A DNA stretch of 57,556 nucleotides from a virus (IMGVR_UViG_3300013132_000058:1-57556); one strand, 5' to 3'. Shown: positions 26,901-34,716, counted from the first letter of the stretch. Program-made: numbers and translations. The notes: generated by a model from the sequence alone, not told the origin.

Positions 26901-29723
26901 CAGAGAGATATTGGTATCCATCCTTTTTATGACGCGATATTTCATCAAGTAGTTAATGATTACAATCATTATGACGTATTATCGGGAAATACATCCTTTT
27001 CACAGAATGTTATTGACAAAAAAATATTATCACGTGTGTCGAATGAAGCTAATTTATTGAAATTTTGGACATCTTTTGTAGACAATAACAAATATAAATC
27101 CAATGAAAATTTTTATACTTTATTACCTTGTGATGGAAATAATAGTAATAATAATATTATCGAAAACTTAACTACAGGTGAACTAACAACTAATTCTGAA
27201 ACTTTTTCAACCGCATTACAGAAAAATTTCAGAATTATATGGCAAGATGAGTTTATTAATGACAATTTCGATAATCAAAATTTTCCTTCTTATAATCAAT
27301 ATCATAGAACATATGTAAGTAATTCAACTTCATTGGATAATTTATATTCAATAAATGATGATTATCGCAAGATTTTGGATTTAATAGGAACATTTAGTCC
27401 ACAAATATTAGATGAATTCGAAGAAATATTTTTACAATTTTCATCTGAAAAACTCAATGATAAAAAAGATTATAGGTTTCCTAATGTAAGATACACTAAA
27501 TTTCAAGATTTATTAAAAGAAATTGTAACGATAGATAAAACGACAATTACAAATACACAAATTGATGCATTAATTTTGGATTTGAAAAAATTACAAGTCG
27601 AAAAACTTAAAGAAGTTACAACTAAAATTACATCAGATAATAATAAATTAAAAATTACTATTGGGAACCCTAAAGAATTTGATTTACATGTATTATATGG
27701 ATTTACAAAATTGAATCCAATTAATACATTTTCATATAATTTATTTAATACATCACAATTAACAACGAACAATTTAAAACTTATAGAATTATATTTAAGT
27801 GAAGATACTAATAATTATTATAGGGATTTTTTTCAAGTTCTTGATGTCGAATTAAATGAAACAAACATTATACAATTTAGACCTTTAATTTACATATATG
27901 CGGGATATCGCAAGAATAATGGAATAAATAATCTGACAAGTTTTAGACAATATTTAATTGACAATATATTACAAAAATCAGATGTAAATAATGTAGGAAG
28001 TTTCGAAAGTCGTAGGTTAGTATATCTAAATTTTTTGATTGCAAATTTTAGAAATTTAGAACAAAAAATACCTAAAGAAACATTTAAAAAAATTGTACCA
28101 GGATATAATATCAAAGACCCTAAAATAGAGTTATATAATTATTTTAAATCTTTCAATGATAAATGGATTGCTGGTAATTCTATAGGTCAGAGATTATTAC
28201 TTGAAGAATTTTTATTCTTGGATAAAGCCAATAAAGATATTGGTGATAAATTATATATAAATATTGATAGATTACTTAATTTAGGTGACCCAAAAAATTC
28301 AAAAATAACATTGTATGGAATAATTTCAGTGTTATTACAGAATTCAGGGTTAGATATGAGACCTATACCCGCGTATGTCAATTTTTATGGAAACAATACA
28401 AAAAACCTTAATAAGATTACACCATCTAAAAATGTTGCGTCAAATTTATTTGGTACTTTTTTAGAGGTGGATTATCAAGATTCATCACCCAAGATTATAA
28501 TACAGTATATTGGTCAAACATCTAAACATTTAGATGTACAAAATAAAAAATATAAATTTGCTGATGACTCATTTGTGATGTCAGATACAAATAATAATCC
28601 TTTATTGATAACCTCTTTGGAATCATTCGAGAATGTTGATTTATCAAAATCAAATAGAGTAGTTGCGTTTGAAGTAAGTTTTGGCGACCAAAATCAATCT
28701 ATTTTCAAAAGCATACAACTTGACCAATCATCATTAAAAAACACTTCAGAGTCGTTTGTAGTTATGGAAAACATTGCTAGAACAGAATCTGGTGCCGGAG
28801 CATATAATATAGATGTAGGTTTATTTGACTATTACAGACAAGCATCATATACATGTGATGTTACTTGTTTTGGAAATGTTATGATACAACCAACTATGTT
28901 TTTTTATTTGAAAAATGTTCCAATGTTCAAAGGTTCATATTGGATAACTGAAGTGACTCACAACATCAAAGCGAACAATTTCACAACAACATTTAAAGGT
29001 ACAAGGATTCCTTTCAAATCATTACCAGACCCTCAAGATTCGTTTACATCATCATATAGAGTTTTATTTGATAAAATAAGAAATAAAGCAATCTTGAAAA
29101 TTAAAAATGAACAACAAATATTTGATAACGGGTACACATTTACATATAATAATATAACATATACAACAAAACCAGTATTTTTACTTGACAATGAAGATTT
29201 TTATAAAAATGTTGTAAAAAAAGCAGGATTTACTGATATATATTCTGTACCATATAATGGAAGTATTGGAGGTGAATTTATACAATTAATAAACTACACA
29301 CACCCAACTAAATCAAATAAGGAATGGTTGAGAGCAAGAGTAGTAATTATGGGTGGAGAAAAAAACATAATAGATGATAATACATCCATGGAAATAGTAA
29401 CAAAGAAAAACGGTACAAAATTATTATGGAGTGCAGTTAAAAACAAAAGTGATAGTTCTACATTTTATAGCTTAAATTTTGTTGAACAATTTTTGAATCA
29501 AGATAATAACTTTAATCAATTATTAAATGATAAAACATTTTTCGTTAATCCTAAAAACAGTAAAGAATTATCGGTAGAATATAAATTTGATAATAACACA
29601 ATATCAGGACCCATAACATTTGGTCCAAACGTGCAAAATTTTGGAATCGGAATGTCAAAATATTTGATGAATAAATTAGGATTGTTTGAAGGAGATATTG
29701 TATATTTTATTATGGAAAAATAA
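23964..29723 (+). CDS. Giant baseplate hub protein, 1919 aa
   Basis: The largest complete gene here. The N-terminal 250 residues contain SFGIDSINISIKGANSIPQV and AFFHLPWPIFYLTLKGYYGK, a beta-domain pattern found in hub proteins. Residues about 1590-1695 contain CFGNVMIQPTMFFYLKNVPM, SYWITEVTHNIKANNFTTTF and KGTRIPF, a pattern like the hub fold shared by T4 gp27 and VgrG-type proteins. The middle 1200 residues are Asn/Lys-rich with no recognised domain. A roughly 210-residue C-terminal extension follows the hub-like part. It overlaps the gp53-like gene by 14 bases. No lysozyme motif was seen, so a cell-wall enzyme is not evident. Confidence 0.68.
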   Translation: MGNNNLSDSEKILVKVDHNNLIYIDPNSVIDNDGSPQPRNVKQENLIMFVNLEADIIPRSILKSENDRNTLVSIARGTLNFLRNQKGGDYDTNWTESFYSQQKNVNIPFGNTGLSTQIKINDDYYDETGQSFGIDSINISIKGANSIPQVNISFIDVRGKTLFESPENSAYKAFFHLPWPIFYLTLKGYYGKAIKYRLHLSKFSSKFNDSTGNFDITTTFVGSTFAYLNDISLNLIMNAPYMYYVENTTTKNTDTNETIVEISRTSKGYQILKSIYAEYERKGLVEKGFPIKTLRELIRNAENLDKTLEKTILNDKLNPIVFVGMNEFEKSIENFEKACIEWAKKYLLQTGELDNDNFRWYELNSQNKKSSENIIGLTGITLEKIVINNVDNINKNKLFAEEVKNLIKSQKTGNSNFSVENILSKPIKWSDKYYRQNSKNQQYEVKFDLLISEIREIKKTFDTEKDKLINYVEDEMNKIIINKDFEGGFGFKPTIKNIFAVILANADVYIRLMKDVHQKSFNNGSERQKNIGNLSKETLYDKSIYPWPEIKKPSEKDKQNVIAYPGDNDLIEKLKSDDAELWPEVDFVENYIRVATNKSDPNSEKETGIDNINFKLPDDKNANNFQPLNAFSIVSENIPYIDKSPSSFLYEIWERATYINLVDSFDYSTLKELSDVEFINIKNSIVEDTEIINILSKDITSVNILTQKLSEYSPFERYPFYQDELSTIPYIKDSINVPYKIVENSSINKNIITQKYDNLKKQLSTYKAESYRKNIYPFNSDLYLSYLKQNSYTDDELKFTNQFVVDITDSLIQTSDSVNYVKSKYTINMFDNKLKINNTNVNLLNTSFFHRQIYYDFIKQSSIGKYVASSYLLLNSLPFIDLDEIVSIGGDTVSKVKYSALFREIGATHDIPYHLICKWGSIYHRYKKYIIDGVDILGNILNPNKKTRPIDGELFFNNKETSSEFTAFTINGETVTYNQQRDIGIHPFYDAIFHQVVNDYNHYDVLSGNTSFSQNVIDKKILSRVSNEANLLKFWTSFVDNNKYKSNENFYTLLPCDGNNSNNNIIENLTTGELTTNSETFSTALQKNFRIIWQDEFINDNFDNQNFPSYNQYHRTYVSNSTSLDNLYSINDDYRKILDLIGTFSPQILDEFEEIFLQFSSEKLNDKKDYRFPNVRYTKFQDLLKEIVTIDKTTITNTQIDALILDLKKLQVEKLKEVTTKITSDNNKLKITIGNPKEFDLHVLYGFTKLNPINTFSYNLFNTSQLTTNNLKLIELYLSEDTNNYYRDFFQVLDVELNETNIIQFRPLIYIYAGYRKNNGINNLTSFRQYLIDNILQKSDVNNVGSFESRRLVYLNFLIANFRNLEQKIPKETFKKIVPGYNIKDPKIELYNYFKSFNDKWIAGNSIGQRLLLEEFLFLDKANKDIGDKLYINIDRLLNLGDPKNSKITLYGIISVLLQNSGLDMRPIPAYVNFYGNNTKNLNKITPSKNVASNLFGTFLEVDYQDSSPKIIIQYIGQTSKHLDVQNKKYKFADDSFVMSDTNNNPLLITSLESFENVDLSKSNRVVAFEVSFGDQNQSIFKSIQLDQSSLKNTSESFVVMENIARTESGAGAYNIDVGLFDYYRQASYTCDVTCFGNVMIQPTMFFYLKNVPMFKGSYWITEVTHNIKANNFTTTFKGTRIPFKSLPDPQDSFTSSYRVLFDKIRNKAILKIKNEQQIFDNGYTFTYNNITYTTKPVFLLDNEDFYKNVVKKAGFTDIYSVPYNGSIGGEFIQLINYTHPTKSNKEWLRARVVIMGGEKNIIDDNTSMEIVTKKNGTKLLWSAVKNKSDSSTFYSLNFVEQFLNQDNNFNQLLNDKTFFVNPKNSKELSVEYKFDNNTISGPITFGPNVQNFGIGMSKYLMNKLGLFEGDIVYFIMEK

Positions 29724-29740
29724 TTTTTATTTTTTTACTA

Positions 29741-29747
29741 TATTTAT
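29741..29747 (+). promoter_or_regulatory. TATTTAT motif upstream of the 29758 gene
   Basis: CTATATTTATATAAAAAACT leads directly into the ATG at 29758 with a 10-base gap after the motif. Confidence 0.36.
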
Positions 29748-29757
29748 ATAAAAAACT

Positions 29758-29955
29758 ATGAGACAAAATAATATTGAAAATATTTTAGATAAATATTTGA
29801 ATGTTGAAAATAAAAAAAATTCAAATACTAAAGAAAAAGAAGTTTGTGATATGGTTACTGGTGAATGTTATGTTGTGAGAGAAAAGGATGGTATTGTTGA
29901 AAGAATAAATAAAAAATATCTTACCGAAGACGGTAGACAATTATTACAAGATTGA
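29758..29955 (+). CDS. Small hypothetical protein, 65 aa
   Basis: A charged, mostly helical protein with a central VCDMVTGECYVVREKDGIVE segment, in which two Cys flank a turn, followed by RINKKYLTEDGRQLL. The 'TGE.Y.VRE.DG..ER.' pattern looks conserved, like a short beta-hairpin, but I do not recognise a named family. It starts a new run after the hub gene behind a TATTTAT motif and ends 4 bases before the Pro-rich protein gene. Confidence 0.6.
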   Translation: MRQNNIENILDKYLNVENKKNSNTKEKEVCDMVTGECYVVREKDGIVERINKKYLTEDGRQLLQD

Positions 29956-29959
29956 AACT

Positions 29960-30610
29960 ATGTTAGAGAAAAAATTATTAGAGGAAATCGCACGATATAA
30001 AGAAATTAATCGATATGCGAGAAAATTAATGAATGAGCAAGATTTACCACCTACACCTGGTGGAGATTTACCGCCACCTGCACCAGGTGGTGACGTACCT
30101 CCACCAGCACCTGGTGGAGATTTACCGCCAGCACCTGGTGGTGATGTTCCTCCTCCTCCCCTTCCTGACGATTCGGGTGTAGGTGGAACGGATACTGAGG
30201 AAATTGATATCACTGATTTAGTTAATATGACTAAAAGTATCAAAAAAGATATGGAAAATAAAAAATCCGAATCAGTTGGTGTTGAAACAAAAATGAATGA
30301 TATTTTTACAAAATTGGATGATTTGGAACAAAAATTATCTAATATGGATAATATCATTTCAAAGATAGAAGAATTGGGCAGTAAAGTTGAAAGAATGAAA
30401 CCTAAAACTCCTGAAGAAAAATTAAATCTTCGTTCATTAGATTCATATCCATTCAATCAGAACCCCCAAGAATTTTTTGCACATAAAAAAAATGAAATGG
30501 AAATGAGTGGTAAAAACGAATATGTTTTGACAAAAGATGACATAATGAACTATTCTAATGATAATATAAGGGATACGTTTAATTCAGATTTAGAAGATGA
30601 AGAATTTTAA
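29960..30610 (+). CDS. Virion-type protein with N-terminal Glu-Gln tag, Pro/Gly repeats and coiled coil
   Basis: 216 aa. Residues 1-28 form a helix ending RKLMNEQ, comparable to the LSEQ tag of the L,D-transpeptidase-like protein. Residues about 30-70 are about four copies of an 8-9 residue unit (consensus PPAPGGD plus Leu or Val). Residues about 80-155 form a coiled coil (MNDIFTKLDDLEQKLSNMDN, IISKIEELGSKVERM). The C terminus is acidic (DLEDEEF) and overlaps the next gene by 14 bases. The layout suggests an elongated structural or scaffold-like protein; function is unknown. Confidence 0.6.
   Translation: MLEKKLLEEIARYKEINRYARKLMNEQDLPPTPGGDLPPPAPGGDVPPPAPGGDLPPAPGGDVPPPPLPDDSGVGGTDTEEIDITDLVNMTKSIKKDMENKKSESVGVETKMNDIFTKLDDLEQKLSNMDNIISKIEELGSKVERMKPKTPEEKLNLRSLDSYPFNQNPQEFFAHKKNEMEMSGKNEYVLTKDDIMNYSNDNIRDTFNSDLEDEEF
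30046..30165 (+). repeat. Tandem repeats encoding PPAPGGD-type units
   Basis: About four imperfect units of 24-27 bases, each encoding PP-(A/T)P-GGD followed by Leu or Val. Successive units differ mostly at third codon positions. Repeats of this kind can change copy number by recombination or slippage. Confidence 0.75.
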
Positions 30611-30980
30611 TACTAATGTAAACTTTTTTATTGGTTTGCAGTCACAAATGAAAATTTTGCATTGGCAAACAATTGGCTCAGGAAGTTATGCTCAACATAA
30701 TGCGTTCGCAGGTTTTTATGATACAATGGATGAATTGATTGATAATTTTGTTGAACAATCGATGGGTAGATATGGTAGGTTTCAATTGGATGACAATTCT
30801 AATACAATAGAATTAATGAACTATCGAGACGTAGATTTGAAAAAATTTATTGAAGTACTTAGAAATTCATTAATATCAATGTCAAGTGAAATTGATGATA
30901 CTGATACAAATTTATTAAATTTAAGAGATGAAATGTTAGGTGAAGTAAATAAATTAAATTATTTGTTGACGTTGGAGTAA
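30597..30980 (+). CDS. Mini ferritin / Dps-like four-helix protein
   Basis: 127 aa. The first helix contains MKILHWQT (His22), followed by YAQHNAFAGFYDTMDELID with His34, Asp42, Asp45, Glu46, Asp49 and Glu53. This matches the Dps/ferritin-like spacing 'LHW..... H..F...Y..lDel.D...E', where His, Asp and Glu form the ferroxidase site. The protein is shorter than Dps (about 160 aa) and resembles a small phage family sometimes listed as DUF5856. It may bind metal or DNA. It overlaps the upstream gene by 14 bases and is followed by a strong terminator. Ferroxidase activity is not proven by sequence. Confidence 0.68.
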   Translation: MKNFNTNVNFFIGLQSQMKILHWQTIGSGSYAQHNAFAGFYDTMDELIDNFVEQSMGRYGRFQLDDNSNTIELMNYRDVDLKKFIEVLRNSLISMSSEIDDTDTNLLNLRDEMLGEVNKLNYLLTLE

Positions 30981-30998
30981 AAAAATATTTTCAAAAAT

Positions 30999-31033
30999 AA
31001 AAAGGTCAGAGTTTTTTTTCTGACCTTTTTTTA
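30999..31033 (+). terminator. Intrinsic terminator before gp32
   Basis: AAAAAGGTCAGA pairs perfectly with TCTGACCTTTTT over an 8-base T-rich loop, followed by more T. It separates the Dps-like gene from gene 32. Confidence 0.9.
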
Positions 31034-31064
31034 TTATATTATATACATAACCAAATTTATAATT

Positions 31065-31901
31065 ATGTCAACATTAGATTCAGTACTTGCACAGTACGAA
31101 AAAAACAAACAAGCCACAAGTGGCAACAAAGTTTCTCAGGACGAGAGAATGAAAAAGTATTTCACCACAATTTTACCTAAAGGTTCTAAAGGTGAAGAAA
31201 GAAGAATTAGGATTTTACCGACAAAAGACGGTTCATCACCTTTTGTTGAGGTAAAATTCCACGAAATTCAAGTAGGGGGTCAATGGTTAAAACTGTATGA
31301 CCCAGCACAAGAAGGTAAACGTTCACCCCTAAATGAAGTTTACGAAGGTCTAATGATGGAGGGAGATGCACAAAGTAAAGAAGATGCAAAAACATATCGC
31401 TCACGTAAATTTTACATTGTAAAAGTTATTGATAGAGATAATGAACAGGATGGTGTAAAATTTTGGAGATTTAAGCATAATGCAAAAGGTGATGGTGTTT
31501 TTGATAAAATCTTTCCTATATTCAAAAACAAGGGAAATATTACCGATATTAAAAATGGTAGAGATTTGATTCTTTCATTAACCTTAGCAAAATCTGGTAA
31601 TGGTAAAGAGTATACTGTAATCAATTCAGTCATTCCCGAAGACCCTGGACCTTTACATACTGATAAAGAAACATCTAAAATTTGGGAGAATGACGAACTT
31701 GTATGGTCTGATGTTTATTCCAAGAAAGGAGAAGATTACCTTGAGATGGTTGCAAGGGGGGAAGAACCGAGATGGGATTCTGTCACCAATAAATGGGTAA
31801 GTAATGCTATGGAAGAATCTGAAATTACAAGCAACAAATCGAAAAAGGTTGTTGTCGACCCTCAAATTGATGATAGTGTTGATGATGATTTACCTTTCTA
31901 A
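31065..31901 (+). CDS. 32: Single-stranded DNA-binding protein, gp32-like, zinc-free, with SSB-like tail
   Basis: 278 aa. The OB-fold part reads RRIRILPTKDGSSPFVEVKF and GGQWLKLYDPAQEGKRSP, typical of phage gp32. T4 gp32 has one His and three Cys binding zinc in this area; this protein contains no Cys at all, so the zinc site is lost. The C terminus is acidic and ends DDSVDDDLPF, close to the DDDIPF tip of bacterial SSB rather than the T4 tail. It coats ssDNA in replication and recombination and is expected to contact UvsX, polymerase and helicase. It is preceded by a terminator and followed by a long hairpin at 31918-31965. Confidence 0.9.
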   Translation: MSTLDSVLAQYEKNKQATSGNKVSQDERMKKYFTTILPKGSKGEERRIRILPTKDGSSPFVEVKFHEIQVGGQWLKLYDPAQEGKRSPLNEVYEGLMMEGDAQSKEDAKTYRSRKFYIVKVIDRDNEQDGVKFWRFKHNAKGDGVFDKIFPIFKNKGNITDIKNGRDLILSLTLAKSGNGKEYTVINSVIPEDPGPLHTDKETSKIWENDELVWSDVYSKKGEDYLEMVARGEEPRWDSVTNKWVSNAMEESEITSNKSKKVVVDPQIDDSVDDDLPF

Positions 31902-31917
31902 TTGAATCAAAAATAGT

Positions 31918-31965
31918 GAACCCCTTGGGTTGGTCAGATTGGTCAAAGACCAATCCTTGGGGTTC
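31918..31965 (+). promoter_or_regulatory. Long hairpin between gene 32 and uvsX with two possible folds
   Basis: GAACCCC / GGGGTTC (7 bp), a TT/TT internal loop and GGGTTGGTC / GACCAATCC (9 bp, one G-U) form a 16-bp symmetrical hairpin with a 12-base loop. A second copy of TTGGTC inside the loop allows a competing stem, GATTGGTC / GACCAATC, over a 3-base loop. There is no T run after it, so it is not a classic terminator. It may be a processing, stability or attenuation element. Confidence 0.6.
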
Positions 31966-31985
31966 CTTTACCAAAAATTTGTAGT

Positions 31986-32990
31986 ATGGCAATCAAGAAA
32001 AAAAGTTTTGATTATATTTCTAAGTTTTCGAGTAGTACAAAATATAAGAATGAAGATTTTTATTATTGTGGGGAAGCATTTAATCAAGCGTGTGGTCTTC
32101 CCGGTCCAGTAATGGGAAACATTAATATGTTTCTTGGTCATACCAACTCTTCAAAGACAACAGCAATGATTTTGTCTGCAGTAGATGCACAAAAAAAAGG
32201 AGATTTACCTATTCTTATTATTACTGAACGTAAATGGAAATGGGAACATGCACTTGAACTTGGATTTCAGGCAGAAAAAAATGAAGATGGAGAATGGGTT
32301 GGAGATTTTATTTTCAATGACTCATTTGATTATATTGAACAAGCAACAGATTTTGTGAATGAAATATTGAATTTACACGAAAAAGGTGAAATCCCAAGAA
32401 ATATTTTGATTTGTTGGGATTCAATCGGTTCTATTCCATGTAAATTGACATATGACGGTAAAGGTGGTAAACAACATAACGCATCAGTACTTTCTGATAA
32501 AATCGGTATGGGTATTCATGCAAGGATTACAAAATCAAAAAAAGAAGATTACCCAACAAAAGAATCTCCTTTCTATGTGACGATGGTTGTAGTAAACCAA
32601 CCATGGGTAGAACTACCCGATAATCCTTTTGGACAACCTGAGATTAAAGCAAAAGGTGGAGAAGCATTATGGTTAGCATCCGCACTTGTATTTTTATTTG
32701 GAAATCAAAAGAAATCAGGTATTAATCACATAGATGCAGTTAAAGGAGGTAGAAAAGTTTCATATGCGGTGAGAACTAAAGTATCAATATTAAAGAATCA
32801 CGTAAATGGATTGGGTTATAAAGATGGTAAGCTTATTGTTGTACATAATGGTTATATTCCTGATACGAAAGAGGCGTTAGAAGAATACAAAAAACAATAT
32901 TCAGAATTTTGGTCTCAAAAACTTGGTGGCGTTTTTACATTATCTGAATCAGTAACAACTGAGGATGATGAAGATGAATCCGATTATTAA
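31986..32990 (+). CDS. uvsX: UvsX-type RecA recombinase
   Basis: 334 aa (T4 UvsX 391 aa). Walker A is GHTNSSKTT (about residues 50-58) and Walker B is ILICWDSIG with the catalytic Asp. The region LPDNPFGQPEIKAKGGEALWL and RKVSYAVRTKVSILKN fits the DNA-binding and C-terminal RecA core. The C terminus is acidic (TTEDDEDESDY). It forms filaments on ssDNA and drives strand exchange and recombination-dependent replication with gp32. The start ATG at 31986 lies 20 bases after the hairpin. The next gene begins 16 bases after its stop. Confidence 0.92.
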   Translation: MAIKKKSFDYISKFSSSTKYKNEDFYYCGEAFNQACGLPGPVMGNINMFLGHTNSSKTTAMILSAVDAQKKGDLPILIITERKWKWEHALELGFQAEKNEDGEWVGDFIFNDSFDYIEQATDFVNEILNLHEKGEIPRNILICWDSIGSIPCKLTYDGKGGKQHNASVLSDKIGMGIHARITKSKKEDYPTKESPFYVTMVVVNQPWVELPDNPFGQPEIKAKGGEALWLASALVFLFGNQKKSGINHIDAVKGGRKVSYAVRTKVSILKNHVNGLGYKDGKLIVVHNGYIPDTKEALEEYKKQYSEFWSQKLGGVFTLSESVTTEDDEDESDY

Positions 32991-33006
32991 TCTGTAATAA
33001 ACTTTA

Positions 33007-34029
33007 ATGTCTGTATTATTAGTTGATGGTGACAATTTACTTACAATCGGTTTCTATGGTGTTAAAAATTATTTCTACAAGGGAAATCATATTGGAGGAA
33101 TATATCATTTTCTCAATACTCTTAGGAGAGCGTTTGAAACATATTATTTAGATAAAATAGTTGTATTTTGGGATGGTGAAGATTCGTCGCATTCAAGAAA
33201 AAAAATATATGCAAATTATAAAGCAAATAGGAAAGAAAGATTAAAATCTGAAGAGGAAAAAAATTCATACCAATATCAACGATATAGAATAAAACAATAC
33301 TTAGAAGAAATATATGTTAGACAAGGTGAGTATCAATATTGTGAAACAGATGATTGTGTTGCATATTACACACAACAATCAAATGAAAACAATATCATAA
33401 TATATTCATCTGACGGTGATTTAACTCAATTAATATCTGATAAAATTAAACTATATAATCCTCAAAAAGGAAAGATTATAAATATTGGTGACATTTCAAA
33501 TTTTAAAAACGAAGATATTTTAGTAGAAAATATCGTTGTTGCTAAAATGATATGTGGGGATTCTTCAGATAATTTTCATGGAATAAGAAATTTTGGTATT
33601 AAAACATTAGTTGAACTTTTTCCTGAAATTAAAAAAGAAAAACTTACGATTGAAGATATAATTAATAAAGTACAAGTCTTACATGAAAATGATAAAGACA
33701 ATAGAAAACTTATCAATTTATTGACAGGGGTAACGAAGGAAGGAGTTATGGGGGATGAATATTTTGAAATTGCAAAAAAAATTATAGAATTAAAAGAACC
33801 AATATTGACAGAGGAAGCTAAGAATGATATTTATAGTCTTATAAATGAGAGTTTGGACCCAGAAGGAAGGTCGTACAAAAATACATTGAAAATGATGTCA
33901 CAGGATGGTATTTTCAATATATTACCTAAATCAGATGATGGATGGATAAACTTTATAAATCCATTTTTAAGATTGACAAGAAAAGAAAAAAACAAAAGAA
34001 TGATAAAAATTAAACAAAATGAAAAGTAA
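33007..34029 (+). CDS. rnh: 5'-3' exonuclease / RNase H, FEN family
   Basis: 340 aa (T4 RNase H 305 aa). Metal-binding acidic motifs of FEN nucleases are present: LLVDGDN (Asp6, Asp8), VVFWDGEDSSHSRK, YCETDDCVAYY, YSSDGDL, and ICGDSSDNFHGIRNFGIKT, which leads into the helix-hairpin-helix DNA-binding turn. It removes RNA primers and 5' flaps during lagging-strand synthesis. It lies after uvsX and overlaps the next gene by 11 bases. Confidence 0.88.
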   Translation: MSVLLVDGDNLLTIGFYGVKNYFYKGNHIGGIYHFLNTLRRAFETYYLDKIVVFWDGEDSSHSRKKIYANYKANRKERLKSEEEKNSYQYQRYRIKQYLEEIYVRQGEYQYCETDDCVAYYTQQSNENNIIIYSSDGDLTQLISDKIKLYNPQKGKIINIGDISNFKNEDILVENIVVAKMICGDSSDNFHGIRNFGIKTLVELFPEIKKEKLTIEDIINKVQVLHENDKDNRKLINLLTGVTKEGVMGDEYFEIAKKIIELKEPILTEEAKNDIYSLINESLDPEGRSYKNTLKMMSQDGIFNILPKSDDGWINFINPFLRLTRKEKNKRMIKIKQNEK

Positions 34030-34264
34030 AATTGAATTACTGAACTCAGAAGGACCAATTTTAGAATTGTATAAAAAATCAACTTTTATGCTAAGATTTA
34101 AAGAGTCTGGTGAGTTGATGGAAATTAATGAAAAAACATTAAGACAATTTTTAGATGGTAAATTGACACTAATCACAGAAGATTCAAAAGGATGGAACAT
34201 GAATGATTTCTCCGATGGAATGAAACAATCAAAAGAAAAAATTAATCAATTTATAAACAGTTAA
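34019..34264 (+). CDS. Small hypothetical protein, 81 aa
   Basis: ATG 34019 lies inside the end of the FEN nuclease gene (11-base overlap), suggesting translational coupling. The product is charged and likely helical (TFMLRFKESGELMEINEKTL, RQFLDGKLTL) and ends in a short helical tail (GMKQSKEKINQFINS). There is no Cys or membrane segment. No family is recognised. Its place among replication genes suggests an accessory role, but nothing in the sequence shows it. Confidence 0.6.
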   Translation: MKSKIELLNSEGPILELYKKSTFMLRFKESGELMEINEKTLRQFLDGKLTLITEDSKGWNMNDFSDGMKQSKEKINQFINS

Positions 34265-34266
34265 AT

Positions 34267-34707
34267 ATGCAACAAGAATTAACAAAGTTTGAGTTTTTAT
34301 TATCTCTTGATGACAATATTATTTGTCAAAGATTTTTTAATGTAAAAAATCATAACCCAAAATCAAGGCGTTCAATGAATTTACACGAATGTGTAAAAAA
34401 AATTTGTGAGACAATTTCAGAAGATTTGAAAATAAAAAGTTCTGATTATCTATGTGAAAATCAAAACTTTTTTTTGTCTCCCGATGTTGTGGAAGAAGTG
34501 AATAATGATAAAGAAGAATATTTTGATTTAGTAATTAAGTTAGATGAGAATGTATTTATTCAAAGAATATTTCCAGCATATTATTATCACCCTAAGGTAA
34601 GATATACGGTTGATATTCGTAATAGGTTGAAACAATTCTTATCGGATTTAACTGAAACGTTATCCATGACAGAATTGGAGACGACCTATTTAGGTTATGA
34701 ACTTTAA
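34267..34707 (+). CDS. Hypothetical protein with internal duplication, 146 aa
   Basis: The protein consists of two similar halves. Residues about 9-53 (FLLSLDDNIICQRFF, HNPKSRR, then a helix ending TISEDL) align with residues about 86-131 (LVIKLDENVFIQRIF, YHPKVRY, then a helix ending LTETL). Each half looks like a beta-hairpin followed by a long helix. It lies 2 bases after the previous gene and 9 bases before gp41, suggesting a replication accessory such as a loader or adaptor, but no family is recognised. Confidence 0.6.
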   Translation: MQQELTKFEFLLSLDDNIICQRFFNVKNHNPKSRRSMNLHECVKKICETISEDLKIKSSDYLCENQNFFLSPDVVEEVNNDKEEYFDLVIKLDENVFIQRIFPAYYYHPKVRYTVDIRNRLKQFLSDLTETLSMTELETTYLGYEL

Positions 34708-34716
34708 AAAAAAAAG

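Noticed and set aside
29944-30456. Reverse-strand 170-codon ORF with Gly/Pro repeats
   Set aside because: Mirror of the PPAPGGD coding repeats; the forward ORF has coupled neighbours and a coiled coil.
31930-32112. Forward ORF overlapping the start of uvsX
   Set aside because: It begins inside the hairpin and runs out of frame with UvsX, whose motifs are clear.
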